A DNA stretch of 64,000 nt from Xiphophorus maculatus. Lineage: Eukaryota > Chordata > Actinopteri > Cyprinodontiformes > Poeciliidae. The notes beneath the pieces were generated by a model that was not told where the DNA came from, did not search any database, and saw only the letters and a program-made list of their open reading frames with translations. Location: NCBI RefSeq assembly GCF_002775205.1, contig NC_036454.1, forward strand, positions 15,272,882 through 15,336,881, read 5' to 3'. Each line of letters opens with the position of its first letter. Position 1 is the first letter of the stretch. A program made the position numbers and the translations under genes. Positions 12,311 through 24,300 of this stretch are shown piece by piece.

Positions 12311-15300
12311 ATGTCAGATATTTTGTGCTCGTGGCTGAACCGTGAACTAAGGCTCTCTGAAACCGTAGGTAAGTATAAATTAAAACAATCCTACGTAGAG
12401 CTAGCTTCATTGGGCTAACGCTAACGCAATAAATGCCTCAATGCAGTTGTGCGATGAAAATGCTTCGTACATTTTTAGCATTTTGTTAAAAAAAAATGAC
12501 ATTAAGTTTTAAAGGCATGGCACAACTGTGCCTGTGGTTTTGATGTCTTAGATTTGAGTTGCGAATATCTGAGCACAGAACTTTCTGAACTTTATAATTT
12601 ATCAAAAGTTTATGACACCATCATTGCTGTCTGTTTCTTAGACGCCAGGAACTTTTGCAAGGATTTCTCTAATGGCTACCTATTCGGAGAGATACTTCAT
12701 AAATATCAGATGCAGGAGGATTTTAATATGTTTCTGAAAAGCGAGTAAGTTCCATATTGTGAAACTAGTGATTATATAGCACCTTTCAAAAGTTCAATGC
12801 AAACTTTACTTAATTGGAATTATATGTGGTAGGCCAACTCACATGCTTATTAGAATTACAATTTATAATTTGTTGTTTCTATACACATGTACAATGAGAT
12901 TAAAACCAACTCCAAAACCAGTGCAAACAGTGGAAGATGTAAAATATCAACATAAATATGGTGGTATTACATACATACCTACCTACATACATGTACATAT
13001 AACCACCATGTGACTAGCACATAGCTTTGAGTAATAAGAGCTTTCTGGAAGTACTTGTTTTTGTTCTGTACATATGTACATACATGTACATATAACCACC
13101 ATGTGACTAGCACATAGCTTTGAGTAATAAGAGCTTTCTGGAAGTACTTGTTTTTGTTCTGGTGCACCTGTAGCGCTTCCCTGAGGGCAGCAGGTCAAAC
13201 ATGTTGGAACCAGAGTGGGAGCTGTCCTCTGTGATGGTTATAGCTCTACTGGGGCAGCTGAGCCCCAGTAGAGCTCAGCTGCCAGAGAGGGAAAATGGGG
13301 GCCAACAATCCTTTGAGCTGCCTTTATGCCTACATAAATGGATGATGGATGAAAGTGCACTTTGTGAGATGGTCAAACTTATGGGATTGTTTTATAACCT
13401 AGCCTTGCTGTGAATCCCTCCACTACTTTATCACAGACTTAAACTGTTGGGCTCCTTGGTCTTAATGATGCCGTTTATTCATTGACTAAAACTGGTTGAA
13501 CTGGACTTTACTTAAGAATATCAAAGTGAAAGGGGAGGAACATAGAAGAACACCAAACTTTACATTGTTGAATAAAAAAGGAGTAACTTCACAACTTTGT
13601 ACTGTTTTGTGTTGGTTTATCACATGAAATCACAACACAGCTTGATGTAGAATCATTCAGCCCCAGTTTGACCATGGTAGATTTTAAAGTAGGTGATAAA
13701 ATGAAGTCCAGATTCTTCAAAAGCAATGAAATAAACCTCCACCCCAGTACTGAACTCAACATTTCTAATCAAATACCAAACTCAATGTCATACTGTTTGC
13801 CAACAAATTTAAAGTGTTCAGCAATCATTAAATTACATTTTTTATTTTAGTTCCTCCGACGCCAAAACCAATAACTTTTCACGGCTTGAGCCAACTATTA
13901 AGCGTCTGGGGGTCAGCTTCAATAAGAGCACAGCCCAAGATCTGATGCAGAAGAAGCACGGTGTCGCCACAAACCTTCTTTACCAGCTCTACGTCGCACT
14001 AGAAGAGAAGAAGCCTGCAGGAACCAGCCGGGTGGTGAAGCTGCCCTCCCTGCAGAAAAGGGAGTCTGAAACCCAGTCCTATGTAAGAGCATTGAATAAA
14101 TGTGTAAGGTATTTTGCAGTAAGAGAGGTTAGAGGCTAGTGTCTGTGGATAATATGCTCTTTACCAATACTCAGCTGACTTTTACCTTTCCATTTGAATT
14201 CAAAATTAGTAGATTGATAATTGATATTATGACAAAAAATGTAAAAAGTATTTTTCCTTTTATACAGCAACTTCCTCAGGTGGTGTCACCCAACGCAGAC
14301 CAGTGTCTTCCGGAAATTACTCAGGATAATGAATGTAAAGAACTGGATGATTTGTCTAAGGCGATCCTACCCATTCAACAAATGAAGCTACCCAAAATCC
14401 AAGATGAGAGAAAACTAGAAAAGAGCGAGAAGGTAAAAAATATGGAAAATAAAGTACATTTTTACTCTTCTATTCAGTTTAACCTAAATATGCCTGGGTT
14501 TGTGGAAAACATACACGTGGTCCTTAGAAGCTTGATAATGTGGGGAAATGTGTGAGTTGCAGATTGGTCATCAGAAGTTCATTGACTTAATTGTGACCAA
14601 TACGAAGCTGCTAAAGCCACTGGACTCCAATGTAGTTCTCAGGAAAAAGAGTAATCAGGAGGAGCTCAAAGAAAAAGAAGTTCAGGTTTGATCAAGATAC
14701 AAACATTTATGTGAATCTTTTCATTTTGCAAAAGGAAGGGTTTTTTTTGTTTTGTTTTGAGAATAGGGTTCTAGGATAATTGTTCTGCTTTTCCAACTGC
14801 TTTGCTTGTGCAGATGGTCCAGGCTGAAATAGCCAAGTTTGAGGAGAAACAGCACAAACTTGCCAACTCTAGTTATGTGACCTTGTCAAGGTAAGAGAAA
14901 ACGGTAAAGTTAATATAAGATACTATTTTATTTAAATGGTTCTGTTTGTAGAGTTGTATACTTTTATATTTATTATTTTCAGCCCCAGTGACCAATCCAT
15001 CCCTGCAGACTCTTCTCTTAGTCCCGTCATACAGGACATTGAAGTCCCTGCAGATAAACCAGATAAAGTGACAATACAATCCAGCACCAAGTATGTACAG
15101 GGGATCCGGCAGCAGCTGAAGGAGAATGCAGTGGCTAGAGAAGAGAGACAAAAAAGAGTAGACAGATTTCTATTGGAGCAGTATAAAGCGCGTGAATCTC
15201 TGCAGGTAAAACTTTGTGAAGTTATATATCCCCAACAGAAACAAATACTCACAGTGGCATCTGTTTTTGTTCTGGAATTTTGCATATCCGCGAATATCCT

Positions 15301-18300
15301 CAATCACATTGTCCTGTACCATGGTTTTAAACCTCTGTTTCAGGAGGCGCAGCTTGAAGACCAAATGGTGCGTCGTCTGACTCGTCAGACGCAGCAGGAG
15401 CAGCGTTTGGCTGAGCAGCTGATGCAGATACGGAAGCAGAAAGAGGTGATTTTGGAGAATCGCCTGTTCAGAGAGGAGCAGTACAAACGTCAGAGAGAAA
15501 AGGATTTTCAAGAAGCTCTGGACAAGGAGGCGGTGAGAAGCATATTCAGTCATTCTATGGGTGGTCACTGCAAAAACAAAATCTTGCCAAGTACTTTTGC
15601 ATGGTTTCTGGAGCAAATATCTGTATGCACTTGAAAAAAGACAAAGCTAACTTAAAAGTACATTGTGATCCAGATATATGGGCTTGTTTTAAGTAAATAC
15701 TTCTTGACCATAGATTAAAAAGTACTATAGTTTCACTGGCAGATGTTTCCCTTATTACATGGTGAAAAATGTGTTATTAGTGACATAATCTGCCAGTGGA
15801 ACTAGTACATTGTCAACAATGTTAGCACATTTTTAGCTTTAAACAAGCTTCTGTATCTTGCTCAGAAGAAAGTGACTTGTAAGTTAGCTTTGTGTTTTTT
15901 CAAGCGTACAAAGATATTTGCACTCAAAACCCAACAAAATACAAGTGAGATTTTGTGGTTTTGCAGTGTTTCCATAGGGATTTCAAGGAAATGTATGGTT
16001 TTGGTGGCTTTGAGTTAATGTGTGGTTGTGTTGTTTGGTGTTATGAACAAAAGAATTTGTAAAATAGACAATTTTACAAGCGTGGGTAAGTAATAATTAT
16101 TAAAGTAAATTTAATGATGGAACTTGACTTAATGTCATGTTTTGATTGTTGATTCTATGTTGCATTGTGTTTCTGTGTTTGATATGATGTAAAGCACTTT
16201 GAAATGCCTTGCTGCTGAAATGTGCTATACAAATAAAATTTGATTGAAGTAAAGAATGGCATTGACAGATTTCAATATTTAAGTAAGAATTCATTATTGT
16301 CTTAATTAGTTCCAACAGCAACATAAAGATTTTGCCATGCTGCCTCTACTAAATCCTTGCTTCTGCCTGGACCTGTTGCAGGTTCTGGCTGAGCATGCCA
16401 AATTGGCTCGAGCAGAAGAGATCGAAAAAGAGATTGAATTTTGCAAGATGGTAGCTGCAGAGCGTGCTCACGAAAAACATATGAAACACTACACCATCTG
16501 CTCAGAGACTTTGGGACAGATAGTGGACATGGCAACCACAGTCGGAGAATATCGCAGCATCACGGAGAAGTACGTGACATCCTCGCTTTTAGAAATATGC
16601 AAGAAACAAAGTATTGTCAGTAGTGGTGCACTAATTGCAGTTTTCTGGCTGACCAGAGATCAACGATCTTTAAAAAACCTAACTTGCCAATTTCGATTTT
16701 CGCCAATACCAATGTTTTTGTTGCTGAGCTGGCAACAGGGGAGTAACTATTGTTAACTGTGAACATGCAGACATATCCTGGTGGGTCGGGCTGTCAGTCA
16801 ACCCTCTCACAGCAGAGCAACAGAGGACGGTGGCCAATTTTCTACCGAGGTAGATAAGATTAGTGGATAAGATTGGCTTCATATTTAAGTATTGGGCGAT
16901 CACCAATCTCCTAAAATTAAGAAAATCGGGGCCAATTTATCAGTACACTCCTAACTGTCAGTGGAATACTTATTTTCAAATTGACCTCTTAGATTTTAGA
17001 CAAAACAAAATGACATTTTTGTGAAAAGGAACCTAAGTTGAATACATGTTTCTGCTATCACAACTTAATGATCTGAAAGATGCAACTGAGTAAGTAAAAG
17101 TTCAAATCCTACAGATATTCTCATTGACTCATGATTCATAGTGATGTCATTAGGGTGTTCGTTCATTTAATAAAATACAGCATGAAAATTAGCAATAGTC
17201 TGTTAGAGTAATGCATCTGTTGCTGCACACTATCGGTCAGCAGGCCGGAAAAAGCTTACTCAACTTATCCCCCGTTTACAAAAAAGTCTAATTCAGCTTT
17301 TTGGAAATGCTTCTAGATCAGCAAAATGCAATAATATTCTGTGCAATAAGCTTGTCAGGACAAATACTGCTGCTAAACGTAGAAGGTGTATTTTGTATTT
17401 GAATCCAGCCAATGTATATACGTAAAAAAAAGAACTATTCATAAGCGCTAACATGCTTATGACTGCAATGATAATTATGTTGTGTTATTTTATGAGCAGT
17501 TAAGTAGTTCATCTGTTTTGTAATAAGGGGAATTTGGTCATTTTATAATTTGTGTTTTGAATTTTTATGTAAATTCTATTGTAGCTGATTATTGTATTAG
17601 AGTCTCTTAGTGGCCAGCTCAACAATTACTGGATGCAAGGTACTTTGTGTTAATATCTCATTTAAAAAATATTTTTCAACTGTTTAATAAATAAATCTGT
17701 TTATGAAACAACACTTAAATTATCTTTTGATATTGTTTAGTAATTTATGACCCTGAAGCCATTTTTTAGATCTATGGTCTAATTGTATCCACAATTTAAA
17801 GTCTACATTTGCTTCTTGACATTTTTCATTCTGTCATTTTCAGTCTTGTTCCAGAGAAGAAATATAAAGAGTGGAAGGAACTGTTCATTCGGGGTGTTCC
17901 CTTCTACGAGTCACAAAAAGACATTGAGCCAGAGATTTTATTCTTAGCAGCATTAAGCCCCTCAGACCTTAAGAAAGAGGAGGTACTCAACAACCTGGAT
18001 TATGATGAATACACTGTGAGTATGAAACTTTACTTCACTACTTTTAAATTCAGTCGGTGTGCTTTGCCAAAGATAACACATGGCTTTCTTTTTTCTTTTT
18101 AATAGAAGAAAGCTTTTTTTTAAAATTCTGTTTTATTTTTAAGAATATGATTGGTGTGTGGACATGGCCAAAGGCTACAGAAGAAACAAAGTTACCACCG
18201 AGCATCAACGACATTCTCGCATATGCTATCCAGCGAATTAAAACTATTGCTCATCCAACTGTTGCGGAACCGGCCACGACCGTTCCTCTATTTTCTATCA

Positions 18301-21300
18301 AGTCCTGCATCAAGGGCAAGGTTTGCCAATGCAAGAGCAAATGTATGGCCAAGATTGCTGAAGGTTTAAAATCTTTGAAGAAAAGAGATTTTCGTATCAA
18401 GGCTTGCGTCCTGGGCAAGGCTTCCTCAGGCAAGACCACATGTCTGGCCAAGATTGCTGAAGGTATACAATTTTATTTAAAAATGTGTGCCTTTTAGAGT
18501 TCACACATTAAAAGTGTTTAGCCCTTGTGATTTCTACTTTGCTGTTGAAATATAAAGTTAATGTTTCCTACCCAGCGCATGGCGTCACTGTGTTGTCGCC
18601 TGACACACTGATTGAAGAGGCGCTGAGGTCTGCTAAAGAAGGAGAGAAGGTAAATTATAGTGCTGGAACTTCTGTCTCGAGGCTTTTTAACCTGCAACTG
18701 ATTTGCCATTTAATCTTAGTTGTTGATCTTAGTTCAAAGTTTAAAGCAGATGTTTTTTTGTGTTTTTTTTTAACAATATAGGCTACAGATCAGCAGGAGG
18801 AGAAGGAGAGCGAGCAGTTTTTTAAACCCCCCACACCAGTTCAGTCAGGTGGTTTATTGAAGCTGCTTTTTCTGTACAGTCTCTTGCAAAACTATTCATG
18901 CCCCTGGAAAGTTTTCACAATTTTGGCATGCTGCAAACTCAAATTTTAATGTATCTCATTGGTATTTATGTGATGGACCACTATGAAGTAGAGCACAATT
19001 GTGAGGTGGAAGGAAGTTCATTTTTACTCTGTCCTATGCACTTTCTCCTTTAAGTAAAAAAGTTGAAAATGTATAAAAATGCTTTTCCGTGGGACTAAGT
19101 AAAATTTTTATTGAAGCTGCTTATGTACTTTTATTTTGCTTTGTTTTTCTTTCTTCTTCCTTTCTTTCTTTCTCAGATTCTAGCAAACCAGAAGAAAAAA
19201 GAGAATGTAGTAACAAAGTGAGTGTTCAAGGGTGCTCATAATGAAATTTTAATACACTGTTTTAATTTTGTATTCCTTTGTACATCACACATTACATTGA
19301 TCTCTCTGGTATTACGGAGGATTTTTCAACTAGTAACATAACAAAGAGACTTTGAGAATCCTAATATTCAAATGAATGCATTTTAGGCATAATTATTCCA
19401 GACCTAACATCTGTTTGTAATGAAACATATCTACTTTCACTTTCTGTTATGTGTTTATGCAGATGGCCTCGATTGCAGCATCAGTAGAAAGGGAGCTGAA
19501 GAAAGGAAATACCATTCCAAATGAGCTGATAGTGGACATTGTAGTTGACGCAATCAGGTAATAATGATGTTACATGAACTATGAAATACTATTTGCATGG
19601 ATTAGGCAGGCCAACTGTTCTAAGTAGGTTGACTGTGGTTCAGTGGGTAGTTGTCTTGCAATTGACAGGTTTTCAGTTCCAGCTTTCTCTTGTCACATAT
19701 CTGCGTATATATGGCTGAAAGTGGCTCTAGTATAAAGCACTGTGAGCTATCAGTATGACAGGAAAATGACTACACAATTTTAGTTGATTTTATTGTACCA
19801 TATTTGATAAAATGGTCATTGGTGTATTGAACTAAATGGTTGGTTTCTATTAATGCGGATTTACAACAAGCACTAAAATAGCTGATTTCTTCCCATTAGT
19901 CAGGTTTCATCTCAGTCAGGTTGGATCCTGGATGGCTTTCCAACTAATATCGGTCAAGCCCAATTGCTGGAGAAAGCTTTGGGTGGGTTTGTGGAAGAAG
20001 AACACGGCACTGAAATCAACACATATGAACTTGTTCCTAATCCAGAGCAGCTCAAACCACCAACACCTATTCCGCCTGTGCTGGACGTGGCTCTTCTGCT
20101 GGATATATCTGATGAGTGTGTGATTAGAAGGGCATCCACAGATAAAGGTACAATTATGTGATTGGAGCTTTTTGCTCTGTGTTATGAAAAAGAACAAGGT
20201 AAATGTTTTTGGTGCTCATGTGGTCATTTTCGTCCCAAAATATCTAAAGATGCTGCTGCTGCAACCTCCCAACCAGCAGATACCACCAGGTTTTCTCCAC
20301 ACATTACACACAGGTAGTACAGCGTTACACCCAGGTAGTACAGCGTTACATACAGATAGCACAACGTGATCAGGCAGGAATACTGCTGGATTGAATTCTT
20401 CTGCATGACTGTAATCTCGAGGTTTGAACTTGATTTGATTTTTTGTGGAAGGATTGCAGCTTTTCAGGATACCTGGCCAGAGCTAGAAAAGTGGTATGGT
20501 GAAAAGCAAAACATTTTGGTTAATATCAACGCTGATGTGGAAGAGAGGGAACTTTATAACAAAGTGGAGTCGTCCCTGTGTGAGGTTATGAAAGAGCAAG
20601 AAGAAGGTGACTTTTTTTCTTTTTACCATTTTAATGTTGATGTTTAGCTGTTAAAGTCAGGTAATTTAGTCAATTATTCCAAATAATTAAATGATTAGAA
20701 TACTTTAATTCAAAGAAACCTCCTTGCTTTTAAACACTGATAAGATTTTCACTGCTTAAGTACAGAGACATTTGTATTTGAATTTGTCAACATGTTTTTC
20801 CTGAAATCTTGCAATTAATTCCCTCAGGTATTCCTGAGGGAAGTTTGGGAATTGAGGAAATCCCAAAAGGTGTGGAAACAAGAAGAAGTTCTAAATCCGT
20901 TAGGAGGGGAAGAGACTCAGGTGAGATTTCACACTTATGACATGATTTGATCACGTCATGCAGTTATTTTAAAGTTAATTTGTGTTTGTCAACATGTTCT
21001 ATTGTGCAGGAATACAATATTTACTCAAATCTTGCGATTGACTCCCTTATTAGTTACTGGGTTTCATGCTGGTGAAGATGGTGTGTTAGATTTCATACCA
21101 AGAAGGAAGAGCAGCTCCATCTTTAAGGCAAAGCAAGGCAAGGCAGATTTATTTATATATAGCACCTATCAGCCAAAAGGAATTCAAAATGCTAATATAA
21201 AAACAAAAATCTAACAACAGATCAAATCAATAAAATCAAAGAAAAAAATTGGGTTAAAAGTAGGCATCAGCAAATAGGATATTTTTTTAAACTAGTTTTT

Positions 21301-24300
21301 GAAAAAACTTGAGGTGTGAGCATTCCTGCAGTGAACAGGTAGTTTATTCCAGATTAGATTTTTGGTGCATAATAACTAAAAGCTGCTTCAGCATGCTTTG
21401 TTGGAACTCATGGAATAGTAATTAGGTTTAGTTCAGATGTTCTTAGAAGTCTTGAGGGTTCATAGCAATTAGGGGTGCACCAATAAATCACCCCCGATTT
21501 CCTTATTTTTTGAAGATCGGTGATCAATGCGTAAATAGGAAGCTGATCTTAACTACTGATCTTATATACCTCAACAAAGATTTAAAAATCTGTCACATTC
21601 CTCTATCGCTTTGCTGTGAGCAATAGAGGACATGATCAGCCGGCTGATCATGTCTGCACATTCGCACTTAAGAATAGTCACCCCACTGTTGCCAACTCAG
21701 CAACTAATTTACCATGAAACAAAACAATTGGTATCAGCCAAAATCAGAATCGGCAGGTCAGGTGATCAGCCAGAAAATTGTGATTGGTGCATCCCTAATA
21801 GCAATGAACAGACCAGAGATGTAGCCCGGGATTTTACCTTAAAGTCCTTTGTAAACCTTCAGTGAAATTTTGAACTCTATTCTTTGAGCAACAGATAACC
21901 AATGTAAAGACCGGACTAATATTTTGGTCTCGATTTGTATTAGAGGAGACTCTCGCTGTGGAGACTCTTCAGCTTCTGAAGAGGCTTGATCAATAGGATC
22001 AAGGGGGACTCTTGATCTTATTGATTTTTTTGGCAGTCTGGGCAAAATAACATTATAATAATCGAGTCTCCTAAAAACAAAGGCATTAATTATTAATTTT
22101 TCAGAGTCCTGTTGAACATGTTAAATCAGAACATGTTAAACTAATTTAAAGGAGATGTGCATTAATTTTTAACCTGTGCCTATTCTGACCAAAAACTGAA
22201 AATTCATTTTTTTCATTACTTTACTGAAGAAAATTTAGACTCATCCAAATGTTAATCTGTTTAATACATTTATCAAATACATGCACCTGACTAAAGTCTC
22301 CTGGTAATAGGCTAATATATAGTTGTGTTTCATCAGCATAATTATGGTACTCTACATTTTTATTCTGCAAAATTTCAAAGGAGAAAATTATGTTGATATT
22401 GAAGAGGAGAGGACCCAGAGTAGAACCTCGGGGAACTCCACAGAGATTTTATTTAGTTTAGATTTATGTGTGAATATGGATAGAAAGAGGGGAAGATATT
22501 CAAATGAGATTTTACTCTTGATCTAAAAATATTTATTAAGACATGATTTAATCAGCTGTTCTTTAATCACGCCTTATACAGTTATTTTAAAGTGAATTTA
22601 TATTTGTCAAACATTTTTTACTGAGCATAAATACAATATTAACTCAATTGTTGCAATTAATTCCCTCATTAGTCGCCGCTGATCTTCTTAGTGACGATCT
22701 GTCGACGGAGGGCACAAGAAGTGTGGAGAGAAGGAGTTCTACAAGGCCCAGCTCCAGCCTCAAGAAGGCAAAAGACACAAGTCAGATTGTACTCTTGATC
22801 TAAAAACATTCATTAAGACATGATTTGATCAGCTGCTTTTGAATCATACCTTGTTTTAATGTTAACTTGTACATTTTTGTGTGATGAAAAGGGTTTTCTG
22901 ACAGTGTGCCACTGTCCGCTGGGTCTATTGACGGAATCAATGACAGCGTCCAACCGCCAGGGTCGTTCACATTAAACCCGCTCTACATAAATGAACCTCT
23001 GTCTCCAGTAAGACATACTGTTTTTATTTACATGCTTTATTTGTTTTTAGGTGGTTTCTGAATACCTGCTTATTCTCTACATTTAGTTGTATCTCTTGCA
23101 TATATTACAAAAAATGTATTCATTTTAGCCACCTTGTAACATGTATAGTACCTTGCAAAGCTCTTTGTAGACCTTTTGTCTTGTTACAGCCACAAACATT
23201 TGTGCATTTTATTGATTTCTTTGATAGACTTCTAGTCTCCTATATGTATTATCTGTCAGAGATAACTGATATTACTCTTTTTCCTGTTTTGCTATTACTA
23301 TCCTCCTTCTCTGCTGTTGATTTAGTTCCCTTATTATCTTTCTCCAGCAAGTACCTGAGTACCTGTGTTCACATTGGAAAGATGTCTGTAATTCTTATGT
23401 AAACACCATGAAGCATGTGATGCAGCAGCTGCGTTTACAGCTCACTCTTATTGATCGCCACCTTTTCAACATCAGGTATCATGTTCAGTCTTTTGGTTTC
23501 TAGGTTTCAACTCGAAGCACCAACTGCCCTTTGTGTGAAATTTTCCATTTTACAAGCTAACAAGAATTGATTGTTCAGTTAAACCAAACATATTTGGATC
23601 CACATTCAGCCAGCAACACCTTGTAGCATATTTTTATTCTTTTTAGAGGTGCAACTAATGATTATTTTAGTTATTAATTAATCTGTTGATTTTTCAGATT
23701 ATTGGCATAACAAAAGGACACATTCTGCATTTTTCTTCTCAGCCAGTATTAAAAATACATTAATAGATGCAAATAAATAAATAATTCGATTCATTTTGTA
23801 GATAATAAAATGCAATAACATGACATTCCTTTAGTGAACATTCGATCATTTGGAGCAAAGGATGCAGATAAAAAACACCTCTAACATCGACATGTAAAAA
23901 GCTCAGCCCTTTCTGCTTGACTAACATTAATACAGTGTAGGGCTAATGTGCTTAATATTTTTTGATTAACCGATTACGGTAATCATTGGACAGCAAAAGG
24001 TGTTTGATAGGAGATTTTGAATTGGATTCATAATTTGGTTCAAGAATTTGAACCATGTGAAGCTAAAACCACCACTTCAGTAGTTCTGGGTAGAATGGAT
24101 TTACAGACAAAAATGTTTCCTTCTTTAGTCTCAAAGAAGGAGACTAAAGTATATAAGCCAAAACTACAGTTTGGGCTTATGTGCTGCGCTGAGTACGTTC
24201 TTTCAGCAAATGACCCTTTTTCAAGACTATACACTAGTTAACAACTAATTGATTGCTAAATTTGTTGACGATTTTTGCAATAAGCAATTCATCATGATTA

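Noticed and set aside
12361-12368. Suspected frameshift at the end of spef2 exon 1
   Set aside because: On recounting, the bases read GAAACCGTAG before the donor, giving SETV in frame. There is no disruption.
12554-12748. Upstream start for spef2 within the exon 2 open frame
   Set aside because: Sequence before 12642 is intron-like and the acceptor TTTCTTAG is clear. Exon 1 at 12311 gives the conserved N-terminus.
20291-20400. Extra spef2 micro-exons suggested by AG/GT pairs in the minisatellite
   Set aside because: Joining them introduces an in-frame stop. Splicing 20289 directly to 20452 keeps phase and gives a conserved match (RIAAFQDTWP).
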